Assembly: GCA_910578735.1 (NCBI GenBank)
Contig: CAJTSQ010000037.1
Location: forward strand, 1 to 22,257
DNA: 22,257 nucleotides
Source of the DNA: an uncultured Oscillospiraceae bacterium
GTDB taxonomy: Bacteria; Bacillota; Clostridia; Oscillospirales; Oscillospiraceae
Reading direction: 5' to 3'
Shown: positions 15,836 through 22,203 of the stretch, piece after piece
Position numbering within the stretch: the first letter of the stretch is position 1
How the letters are laid out: every line of letters begins with the position of its first letter
Position numbers and translations under genes: made by a program
Notes under the pieces: model-generated
What the model saw: the letters and a program-made list of their open reading frames with translations, nothing else
Databases searched by the model: none
What the model was told of the DNA's origin: nothing

Positions 15836-18175
15836 ATCGCAAAAATTAAGGAAAAGCGCATCGTAAAAGGCACATTAAAGGAAAAAGTCAAGGCTGCGCC
15901 GAAAGAGCTTGTCCGCCGTGGGCTGGATGATGGCACGGAACGCCTGCGGGGCCAGCTCCGGGAGACCGCCCAGCGGGGGCAGGCCAGCGACTATGGCGGC
16001 GACCGGATCGAGGACACCGCTGTCGGCGGGGTGCGGCGGGCTGAGCGTGAAATTGAGTATCTTCTGAAGAAGAAAAAAGCTGCCAGGGAACGAAAAGCGG
16101 ACGGAGCGCCGCACACTACTCCAGACCTGCCTATGGAGCAGGAGTCACCCCCGGAAGCCCCGGTGGAGCGGCCCTCGCCCTATGAGCCGCCGCCACGGGA
16201 GCAGCCGAAGATCAAGACACGGGAGACTGTGGCAACCAGGGAGGGTAGTGCATCGCCTGGAAGCAACAGGGCGACCTCATCCTCTGCCGCTGGCCCAGAT
16301 CGGCAGAGGATTAAAACGCGGGAATCCGCTGTTCGCGGTGGTCGTGTGTCCTCTGATGGTACGGAGCCGGTCGCGCTGGGTGAGCCGGAGCATCCGCAGA
16401 TCAGTACGAAGGAGATCTCTGTCCACAGCGTTCATACAGAGGACGCTCCTGCTCCGCAGGGCAGGTCGGAGCGCCCGCAGATCAAAACCAGAGAGGCCGT
16501 CACCACTCCCCCTGGCCATGCGGCTACCTCGGCTGACGGGAGCAAGTCCCCGAAACAGTTATCCATCAAAACAAAGGATGCCTACATCCAGCGACAGCCC
16601 ACGCCGCGCCCGGAACAGCCGCCCCAGGCGTTTGCCCAGGGCAAGCAGGAATTTGTGCGGGAACATGGCCGGACGGCGGTAATGAAACGGACGGAAGTCC
16701 GCCACACAGGCAACGGCGCTGTTCCCCAGGCCAAGGGCAGGGATGCGACACCTCCCACTCCGATGCGGCAGAGGTATGCCTCCGCTCACACTGCCCACAG
16801 GCCGATGAGTCCGGGGACCCCTGGCGCCCAGGCTGTGCGGGATAGCGGCAGGGCCATCGTAAAAACAGAACATTCTGCGAAAAAAATCCCGGAACGCACT
16901 GCCCGCCATGCCATCAAAACGGCAGATCGCTCCGCCAGAAAGACCATCAAGGCCACGCAGCGGACAGCTAAAACCGCCGCCCGGACCACCAAGACCGCAG
17001 CACAGAGCGCCAAAGCCGCCCAGCAGACCGCCCAGGCCACCGTAAAGGCCACCCAGAGGGCCGTGCAGGCCGCACGGGCCACGGCAAAGGCGGCGGCGAC
17101 CACCGCCAAGGCCGCGGCCAAAGCCACCGTGGCGGCGGTAAAAGCGGCCATTGCGGCCATCCAAGCCCTGGCAGCGGCCATCGCCGCTGGCGGTTGGGTG
17201 GCCATTGTGATCGTGCTGGTGATCTGCATGGTGGGCCTGCTCATCGCCTCGCCCTTCGGCATCTTCTTCTCGGACGGCGGCGGCCCGGATACAGTCTCAC
17301 CCTCGGCAGCCGTGGCCCAGATCAACCGGGAGTACGCCGATACCCTGTCTGGTCTCCAAGCTGGGGGCAGCTATGACAGCGTGGAGATCGTGGGGCGGCC
17401 TCCGTCCTGGGCGGACGTGTTTGCTGTGTTCTCGGTGAAAACTGTGTCTGGGGACGGCGTGGATGTGATCACTTTAGATGCGGATCGTGTGGAACGCCTG
17501 CGGACGGTTTTCTGGGATATGACCAAGATCACCACGGCGACCAGAACGGTAGATCACCCCGCCACCGAGGATGCGGAAGCATGGACGGAAACCATCTTGA
17601 CCGTTACCGTCACGCCCCGAACGGTCGATGATATGCGGGTGTTTTACCAATTCACAGACGAGCAGAACGCGGCATTGGACAGCCTGCTGACATCTGAGAG
17701 CCGCGACCTGTGGAACAACCTCCTCTATGGCAGCAGTGGCGAGATCGTGGCCGTGGCGCTGTCCCAGGTGGGCAACGTGGGCGGCCAGCCCTACTGGAGC
17801 TGGTATGGCTTCAACAGCCGGGTGGAGTGGTGCGCCTGTTTTGTGAGCTGGTGCGCCAACGAGTGCGGCTACATTGACGCTGGGGTGATCCCCAAGTTCG
17901 CTGGATGCACAGGCGGCTCCAACTGGTTCAAGGATCGGGGGCTGTGGCAGGACAACAGCTACGAGCCGCATCCCGGTGACTTGATATTTTTTGACTGGGA
18001 CAACAAGGGTTCCTCCGGGCCGCAGGATGATCTCCCCGACCATGTGGGCATCGTGGAACGGGTGGAGAATGGCATCGTCTACACCGTGGAGGGCAACAGC
18101 GGCGATAGCTGCCGTCAGCGCAGCTACAGCGTAGGACATTACGAAATCTGGGGCTACGCGACCCCTATCTTTTGA
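15836..18175 (+). CDS. CHAP-domain peptidoglycan hydrolase of the conjugation system (non-standard ATC start)
   Basis: This protein of about 779 residues is the wall-opening enzyme of the channel. An ATC codon at 15836, nine bases after GGAGG (15822-15826), begins AKIKEKRIVKGTLKEKVK. A stop (TAA) lies six bases upstream, and the first standard in-frame start is GTG 16031, which has no ribosome site and would give 714 residues. The N-terminal half is disordered with repeated I-K-T-R-E-like units. It is followed by a Lys/Ala/Thr-rich helix, a single membrane segment (about 453-473), an extracellular domain and a C-terminal CHAP domain with Cys666 (EWCACF) and His736 (DHVGIVE). It probably sits in the membrane with the CHAP domain outside. 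Confidence 0.85.
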   Translation: MAKIKEKRIVKGTLKEKVKAAPKELVRRGLDDGTERLRGQLRETAQRGQASDYGGDRIEDTAVGGVRRAEREIEYLLKKKKAARERKADGAPHTTPDLPMEQESPPEAPVERPSPYEPPPREQPKIKTRETVATREGSASPGSNRATSSSAAGPDRQRIKTRESAVRGGRVSSDGTEPVALGEPEHPQISTKEISVHSVHTEDAPAPQGRSERPQIKTREAVTTPPGHAATSADGSKSPKQLSIKTKDAYIQRQPTPRPEQPPQAFAQGKQEFVREHGRTAVMKRTEVRHTGNGAVPQAKGRDATPPTPMRQRYASAHTAHRPMSPGTPGAQAVRDSGRAIVKTEHSAKKIPERTARHAIKTADRSARKTIKATQRTAKTAARTTKTAAQSAKAAQQTAQATVKATQRAVQAARATAKAAATTAKAAAKATVAAVKAAIAAIQALAAAIAAGGWVAIVIVLVICMVGLLIASPFGIFFSDGGGPDTVSPSAAVAQINREYADTLSGLQAGGSYDSVEIVGRPPSWADVFAVFSVKTVSGDGVDVITLDADRVERLRTVFWDMTKITTATRTVDHPATEDAEAWTETILTVTVTPRTVDDMRVFYQFTDEQNAALDSLLTSESRDLWNNLLYGSSGEIVAVALSQVGNVGGQPYWSWYGFNSRVEWCACFVSWCANECGYIDAGVIPKFAGCTGGSNWFKDRGLWQDNSYEPHPGDLIFFDWDNKGSSGPQDDLPDHVGIVERVENGIVYTVEGNSGDSCRQRSYSVGHYEIWGYATPIF

Positions 18176-18180
18176 AAAAT

Positions 18181-18225
18181 GGGCTTGGGAGTAGGTTTGA
18201 CCTGTTCCCAAGCCCTCTTATTTTT
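18181..18225 (+). terminator. strong intrinsic terminator at the end of the conjugation operon
   Basis: GGGCTTGGGA (18181-18190) pairs perfectly with TCCCAAGCCC (18206-18215) and is followed by TCTTATTTTT. It lies five bases past the hydrolase stop. Confidence 0.9.
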
Positions 18226-18245
18226 ATAAACGAGGAGTGTTCAAT

Positions 18246-19163
18246 ATGGCAGTTTTTCGCGTGGAGCGCACCCAGAATTATACCGTCATGAGCAACTACC
18301 ACCTGCGGGACAAGGGCCTTTCTTTGAAAGCAAAAGGGCTTCTCTCCCTTATGCTGTCCCTCCCGGAAACTTGGGATTACACCCTCTCCGGCCTCGCCAA
18401 GATCAGCCTGGAGGGCAAAGACGCTATCCGGGCCACCGTGGTGGAATTGGAGAAAGCCGGGTACATCCAGCGGCATCAGACCACCGGCAAGGATGGCAAG
18501 TTCGGCAGCAACGAGTACATCATCCGGGAGTATCCCGCCTCTCATGAGCCGCCGCCGGAAGGGCCGTCTTCGGCCCAACCGTTGTCGGAAAACCCGTCAA
18601 CGGTTTCTCCGTCAGCGGGGGCCACGTTGACGGAAAATCCAACGCAAATAAAGAAAGACCCAGTAAAAAAAGACCAAAAAATTACTGACTCAGTAAGTAC
18701 GGAATCTTTTCCTTTCCTTTCCTCCCCTCCCGTAGCGGCACAGCCGTCTGAAACGAAAGGAAAGAAACGAACAAGGCGCAGCAGAGTGAGCAAAGGCGAG
18801 ATGGACGCCTACCGGGAACTGATCCGGGAGAACATCGGCTACGATGGCTTTGTGCGGGAGCGCCCCTACGATGCCGGTCAGCTGGACGAGATGGTGGAGA
18901 TCATGGTGGAGGCCGTTTGCTCCAGCAAGGAAACCCTCCGGGTAGCGGGGAACAATTTCCCCCAGGCGGTGGTGAAATCCCGGCTGCTGAAGCTGGATCG
19001 GGAACACATCGTGTTTGTGTTCGACTGCCTGAAAGAGAACACCACCCAGGTACGGAACATGAAGCAGTACCTGCTCACGGTGCTGTACAACGCCCCGGCG
19101 ACCATTGAGAACCACTACGCCGCCCAGGTCAATCACGATCTCTACGGCGAGGGGGCAGCGTAG
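18246..19163 (+). CDS. replication-type helix-turn-helix protein (DUF6017-like)
   Basis: This 305-residue protein starts at ATG 18246 behind GAGGAG. The N-terminal 100 residues (RVERTQNYTVMSNYHLRDKG, then LSLMLSLPETWDYTLSGLAK) form the winged-helix domain of RepA/DnaD-type replication proteins. A disordered Ser/Pro/Lys linker follows (about 105-180). The C-terminal domain (ELIRENIGYDGF, then LDEMVEIMVEAVCSS, then a long helical tail) matches the DUF6017-type domain of ICE and plasmid initiators. It may support autonomous replication of the excised element or regulate it. It sits behind a terminator, so it probably has its own promoter. Confidence 0.75.
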   Translation: MAVFRVERTQNYTVMSNYHLRDKGLSLKAKGLLSLMLSLPETWDYTLSGLAKISLEGKDAIRATVVELEKAGYIQRHQTTGKDGKFGSNEYIIREYPASHEPPPEGPSSAQPLSENPSTVSPSAGATLTENPTQIKKDPVKKDQKITDSVSTESFPFLSSPPVAAQPSETKGKKRTRRSRVSKGEMDAYRELIRENIGYDGFVRERPYDAGQLDEMVEIMVEAVCSSKETLRVAGNNFPQAVVKSRLLKLDREHIVFVFDCLKENTTQVRNMKQYLLTVLYNAPATIENHYAAQVNHDLYGEGAA

Positions 19164-19167
19164 GCAG

Positions 19168-19331
19168 TCAGCCCTCGAAACGGATCACCGGGCAGTGTTT
19201 CACTTTCTTCCCAACCTTCCTTCGCTGTAGGGCAAATACCATATCACCAGAGCGTCCCAAAAAGCTCTCGCCCTTTTTCCAGCTTATGCCGCATTTGCGA
19301 TGCTGTAGGCCAATAAACTGCTGTATTTTAC
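19168..19331 (-). pseudogene. possible small or decayed reverse-strand gene
   Basis: The reverse strand has an open stretch ending at 19168 that codes CGISWKKGESFLGRSGDMVF, then ALQRRKVGKKVKHCPVIRFEG. The composition looks protein-like, with a CPVIRFEG ending, but no in-frame ATG, GTG or TTG with a ribosome site is seen upstream within 170 bases. It may be the remnant of a small gene that lost its start, or chance. The rest of the 286-base gap (19164-19449) otherwise holds only the dyad at 19404-19437. Confidence 0.3.
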
Positions 19332-19403
19332 ACGCTATTCATTGCGAAGAAAAGGGATTCAATAGGGCAACTTTCGGTTCTCTGAGATGTTTAGCTGCTA
19401 TTT

Positions 19404-19437
19404 TTCTGTAAAATATAGAGATACCATATTTACAGAA
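19404..19437 (+). promoter_or_regulatory. dyad upstream of the serine recombinase gene
   Basis: TTCTGTAAAATAT (19404-19416) and ATATTTACAGAA (19426-19437) are near-perfect inverses around a 9-base centre. The dyad ends 12 bases before the recombinase ATG and overlaps its AAGGGG ribosome site region. It could be a recombinase binding site that also represses its own transcription. Confidence 0.45.
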
Positions 19438-19449
19438 GGGGACCGAAGT

Positions 19450-20073
19450 ATGACAGAGACAACTTACGGCTATGTTCGGGTATCCACCCAAGAACAAAAC
19501 GAGGCCCGTCAGCTTGCCGCTATGCAGGAATTTGGCGTGGCAGAAAAAAACATTATCATAGAAAAACTGTCAGGAAAAGACTTCAACCGTCCATGCTATC
19601 AGCGATTGGTGCGAGTGTTGCAGCCAGGGGATGTGCTGGTGGTCAAAAGCATTGACCGATTGGGCCGGAATTATGATGAAATTTTAGAGCAATGGAGCGT
19701 AATCACAAAAAAGCGAAAAGCCGCCATTGTAGTATTGGACATGCCCTTGCTGGATACCCGGCAAGGGCGCGATTTGACCGGAACGCTGATTGCGGACATT
19801 GTCCTTCAGCTCCTCAGCTATGTGGCGCAGACGGAACGGGAAAATATCCGTCAACGACAGGCGGAGGGCATTGCGGAAGCAAAAGCCAAGGGGGTGCGTT
19901 TTGGTCCGCCATGCCACACACTGCCAGATAGCTTTGAAGAATTGCGGCAGGCGTGGAGAGACAGACGAATGACGCTGCGGGCAGCGGCGGAAGCCTGTGG
20001 CATTCCTAAATCCACATTCCGTGACGCTGCTCTTCGTGCTGAGATGGCTGTAACCCGCACAGGGACAAAATAA
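19450..20073 (+). CDS. small serine recombinase (resolvase/invertase family)
   Basis: This 207-residue protein starts at ATG 19450 behind AAGGGG; an earlier in-frame ATG (19387) lies upstream of the dyad and has no ribosome site. The catalytic domain opens YGYVRVSTQEQN with Ser12 as nucleophile. Further active-site residues lie in SIDRLGRNYDE and LLSYVAQTERENIRQRQAEG. A C-terminal helix-turn-helix (MTLRAAAEACGIPKSTFRDAA) binds DNA. This is the Tn3-resolvase/Hin order, not that of IS607 TnpA, which has its DNA-binding part first. It is therefore not the usual partner of the TnpB-like gene next door. It may resolve, invert or integrate DNA at sites such as the dyads that follow. Confidence 0.9.
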   Translation: MTETTYGYVRVSTQEQNEARQLAAMQEFGVAEKNIIIEKLSGKDFNRPCYQRLVRVLQPGDVLVVKSIDRLGRNYDEILEQWSVITKKRKAAIVVLDMPLLDTRQGRDLTGTLIADIVLQLLSYVAQTERENIRQRQAEGIAEAKAKGVRFGPPCHTLPDSFEELRQAWRDRRMTLRAAAEACGIPKSTFRDAALRAEMAVTRTGTK

Positions 20074-20075
20074 AT

Positions 20076-20105
20076 CTGGACGGAATTGTATACTTAGCCG
20101 TCCAG
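20076..20105 (+). repeat. 30-bp dyad, copy 1
   Basis: CTGGACGG (20076-20083) and CCGTCCAG (20098-20105) flank a GTATAC centre (20088-20093). It starts two bases after the recombinase stop. Together with copy 2, 21 of 30 bases are identical. Length and symmetry fit a small serine recombinase crossover site; a hairpin or operator is the alternative. Confidence 0.5.
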
Positions 20106-20189
20106 GGAATCTCGAAGATTTTTACCTTTGTTCTGTATTACATATCGACATGAGACGCAGAGAAATAAGACTTTTTGAAAAAAATTTTT

Positions 20190-20219
20190 TTGGACGGGGT
20201 TTTATACTACCTCGTCCAA
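20190..20219 (+). repeat. 30-bp dyad, copy 2
   Basis: TTGGACG (20190-20196) and CGTCCAA (20213-20219) flank TATACT (20203-20208). It is a direct repeat of the dyad at 20076, 114 bases apart, and lies just upstream of the TnpB-like gene, where it could also carry its promoter. Confidence 0.5.
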
Positions 20220-20255
20220 ATTTTGATATTTCGGATAAACGGAGGCGGAGCCGCG

Positions 20256-21416
20256 ATGCCTGGAAAGTCAAAAGTGTCACGCAAAAATGACAAGGCCATT
20301 CAGTTCACCACCATCAAGGTCCGGCTCTATCCCGATGCGGCCCAGGCCGAGCTGTTTGAAAAGACCTTCGGTTGCTGCCGCTACATCTGGAACAACATGC
20401 TGGCCGACCAGCAGAGGTTTTATCTGGAAACCGGGGCGCACTTCATTCCCACCCCTGCCAAGTACAAAAACGAGGCTCCCTTTCTACGGGAAGTGGATAA
20501 TCAGGCATTGATTCAGGAACACAACAAGCTCTCTCAGGCGTTTCGCGTGTTTTTCAAGAACCCGGATTCTTTCGGCTATCCCAACTTCAAGCGGAAAAAG
20601 GATGACCGGGATTCCTTCACCGCCTGCAACCACGTTTTTGAATCCGGCCCCACCATCTACACCACCAAAGACGGCATCCGCATGACCAAGGCGGGGATTG
20701 TCCGGGCCAAATTTCACCGCCGCCCCCAGGCGTGGTGGAAGCTCAAGCGGATCACCGTGGAAAAGACCCGCAGCGGAAAATATTACTGCTACATTCTGTA
20801 CGAATATGCGGCGAAACAGCCGGAGCCGGTCGCGCCAACGCTGGAGACAACAATAGGGCTGAAATACTCCCTCTCCCATTTTTATGTGTCGGATGACGGC
20901 GGCATGGCGGACCCGCCCCGCTGGCTGAAGCAGGCCCGGGAAAAGCTGGCAAAAATCCAGCGGCGGCTGTGCCGGATGCAGTCCGGGTCCAAAAATTATC
21001 AGGAGGCGGTGCGGCAATACCGCCTGCTCCACGAACACATCGCCAATCAGCGGCGCGACTTCATCCACAAGGAATCCCGGCGGATAGCCAACGCCTGGGA
21101 CGCTGTGTGCGTGAGGGCCGACGCCTTTGAGGACCTTACCAAAGCCATGACCCACGGAACAATGATGGAGTCCGGGTATGGCATGTTCCGGGAGTGCCTG
21201 CGCTACAAGCTGGAGCGGCAGGGAAAGGCGCTCATTGTAGTTGACCGCTATACGCCCACCACTCGGACCTGCTCCGCCTGCGGGCTGGTCCTGGACCGCG
21301 AGGTCAGCTATAAAAAGGTCCGTTGGACTTGTTCCAAATGCGGCGCGGTACATAACCGGGAGGTCAACGCCGCCAAGAACATCAAAGCGGAAGGTTTGGC
21401 GCGGCTCTGCGCCTGA
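20256..21416 (+). CDS. tldR: nuclease-dead TnpB homologue (TldR-like RNA-guided DNA-binding protein)
   Basis: The start is ATG 20256 behind GGAGG (20241-20245); the frame extends upstream to a TTG with no ribosome site. At 386 residues it is full length for TnpB. The N-terminal region (TTIKVRLYPDAAQAELFEKTFGCCRYIWNNML) and the four-Cys zinc knuckle (Cys339, 342, 359, 362) are intact. The RuvC sites are not: motif I, normally I-G-L-D, reads IGLK with Lys203; motif III, normally H-D-R-D-x-N-A-A, reads HNREVNAA with Glu369; motif II reads AVCVRADAFEDL, with Arg287 where the catalytic Glu often follows the strand, though Glu292 could be an alternative. It should bind DNA with its guide RNA but not cut it, as described for TldR repressors. 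It has no TnpA. Confidence 0.85.
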   Translation: MPGKSKVSRKNDKAIQFTTIKVRLYPDAAQAELFEKTFGCCRYIWNNMLADQQRFYLETGAHFIPTPAKYKNEAPFLREVDNQALIQEHNKLSQAFRVFFKNPDSFGYPNFKRKKDDRDSFTACNHVFESGPTIYTTKDGIRMTKAGIVRAKFHRRPQAWWKLKRITVEKTRSGKYYCYILYEYAAKQPEPVAPTLETTIGLKYSLSHFYVSDDGGMADPPRWLKQAREKLAKIQRRLCRMQSGSKNYQEAVRQYRLLHEHIANQRRDFIHKESRRIANAWDAVCVRADAFEDLTKAMTHGTMMESGYGMFRECLRYKLERQGKALIVVDRYTPTTRTCSACGLVLDREVSYKKVRWTCSKCGAVHNREVNAAKNIKAEGLARLCA

Positions 21417-21419
21417 CTG

Positions 21420-21600
21420 ATAGGCCGGTCGGAACGCCGGTGAATGCCCATGAACGCGGCGCGGGGAGCGTTGAGCGAAGGATAATCGAAACCGCTTTTT
21501 TCTTCGCTCAGCGTTTTCCAAGCCGCCAAGTGGGAAACGAGAGGGCGTGTGCGCACGTCCGAAGCCCGAAAGGGTGTTCACAACATTGTGACGATGAGAA
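21420..21600 (+). ncRNA. omega-RNA-like guide RNA of the TnpB homologue
   Basis: The 180 bases after the stop are highly structured. GTGAA (21440-21444) can pair with TTCAC (21577-21581), the pseudoknot typical of TnpB RNAs. A 12-bp stem (21469-21480 with 21502-21513, one G-U) forms the central arm. GGGCGTG/CACGTCC (21543-21549 with 21554-21560) forms another. GAAGCCC-GAAA-GGG then leads into TTCAC, the usual scaffold end. The guide should begin at 21582. The RNA's 5' end is unknown and may lie inside the tldR reading frame, as in other TnpB RNAs. Confidence 0.75.
21582..21600 (+). other. predicted guide segment, similar to flagellin codons
   Basis: AACATTGTGACGATGAGAA lies directly after the scaffold's TTCAC. 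In frame it reads N-I-V-T-M, a typical flagellin N-terminal sequence after M-R-I-Q-H. It aligns without gaps with codons 6-11 of the adjacent flagellin gene (22219-22235), matching at positions 1-5, 11 and 13-17 of 17. The expected target is therefore a different flagellin gene whose sequence fits better. Confidence 0.65.
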
Positions 21601-21609
21601 ATCGTCTGC

Positions 21610-21628
21610 GCCGTAAGATGCGGCTTTT
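21610..21628 (+). terminator. possible terminator of the guide RNA
   Basis: GCCG (21610-21613) pairs with CGGC (21621-21624), followed by TTTT. A preceding small hairpin (ACGAT/ATCGT, 21591-21605) would compete with the guide. It is short, so some transcription probably reads into csrA. Confidence 0.4.
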
Positions 21629-21679
21629 CGGTGGACGGAAGGAATGCTGTTCCGCCAAATTGAAAAAGGAGTTGACAAC

Positions 21680-22045
21680 ATGCTCTGCTTGAATCTGAAC
21701 CAGGGGGAGTACATGACCATCGGCGAGGACATTGTGGTCCAGCTGTACCACATCTCCGGCGACCGCTGCAAGCTGATGGTTGACGCGCCCAAAGAGATCA
21801 CCATTTTACGCGGAGAGGTTCTGGAGCGCGGCGGCGGACAGCGTCCCGGCTGTGTGTTTGACGGCCCCCGCTGGCACCGGAAGGAGATCATCTGGAATCA
21901 GAGCCGCGCCCAGGCGCTGTCCGCCATGCGGCGGCTGCTGTCCCAAATGGACGGCGGGGACAGCAATGTCCAAACCCTGCGGCGGCAGCTCAACCACATG
22001 TTCCCGGTTGAACCGGAGCAGACCAACCAGGTTTCAAACGGCTAG
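21680..22045 (+). CDS. csrA: CsrA-family translational regulator with long C-terminal extension
   Basis: This 121-residue protein starts at ATG 21680 behind AAAGGAG. Residues 1-50 are a CsrA domain: MLCLNLNQGEYMTIGEDIVV, then GDRCKLMVDAPKEITILRGEVLER. Leu4 and Arg44, the key RNA-contact residues of CsrA, are present. CsrA dimers bind GGA motifs in mRNA leaders; in Firmicutes the main target is the flagellin mRNA, with FliW as antagonist. The remaining 70 residues are an unusual tail (normal CsrA is 60-75 residues), rich in Arg, Gln and Trp, with a helix (SRAQALSAMRRLLSQMDGG). It lies between the guide RNA and flagellin gene. The tail may replace or alter FliW control; that is speculation. Confidence 0.87.
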   Translation: MLCLNLNQGEYMTIGEDIVVQLYHISGDRCKLMVDAPKEITILRGEVLERGGGQRPGCVFDGPRWHRKEIIWNQSRAQALSAMRRLLSQMDGGDSNVQTLRRQLNHMFPVEPEQTNQVSNG

Positions 22046-22060
22046 GCCGGCCGGTTGAAA
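22032..22060 (+). repeat. stem-loop overlapping the csrA stop
   Basis: TTTCAAACGGC (22032-22042) pairs with GCCGGTTGAAA (22050-22060) with one mismatch, around a 7-base loop that holds the stop codon. No T run follows. It may protect or process the csrA mRNA. Confidence 0.5.
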
Positions 22061-22086
22061 TATAGCGCCGCGCACGTTTCACGCTC

Positions 22087-22203
22087 TAAAGGCCACGGGG
22101 CCTGGACCGGGCGGCGCACCATCCGCTGTGTGGGAGCAGGGAAGATTAGCGAAAGCACAGAGGATCGCAAAACACCAAATTTATTATGAAGGGAATCTGA
22201 ATT
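22087..22203 (+). promoter_or_regulatory. flagellin leader with candidate CsrA sites
   Basis: ACAGAGGAT (22157-22165) fits the core of the CsrA consensus (A-C-A-R-G-G-A-U). A second GGA (22192-22194) lies in the Shine-Dalgarno AAGGGAA before the flagellin ATG, 30 bases further. Two spaced GGA sites, one over the ribosome site, is the arrangement seen at Bacillus subtilis hag. A possible sigma-D -35 (TAAA at 22087-22090) has only a weak -10 partner, CCG at 22107-22109. Confidence 0.5.

Noticed and set aside
20175..20255. Upstream TTG start for the TnpB homologue
   Set aside because: The extra 27 residues are hydrophobic and lack family similarity. They run through the dyad, and no ribosome site precedes the TTG, while ATG 20256 has GGAGG.
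19450..21416. An IS607-type transposon (TnpA plus TnpB)
   Set aside because: The recombinase has its catalytic domain first and helix-turn-helix last, unlike IS607 TnpA, and the TnpB homologue lacks catalytic residues. No transposon ends are seen.
21591..21640. Guide placed further downstream, after the last hairpins
   Set aside because: The GAAGCCC hairpin followed by TTCAC, and its pairing to GTGAA at 21440, fit a scaffold end at 21581. Later positions give no flagellin similarity. The alternative cannot be fully excluded without RNA data.
22087..22113. Sigma-D promoter of the flagellin gene
   Set aside because: TAAA is present, but the -10 position matches GCCGATAA at only three bases (CCG). 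It is mentioned as weak and not called as a promoter.
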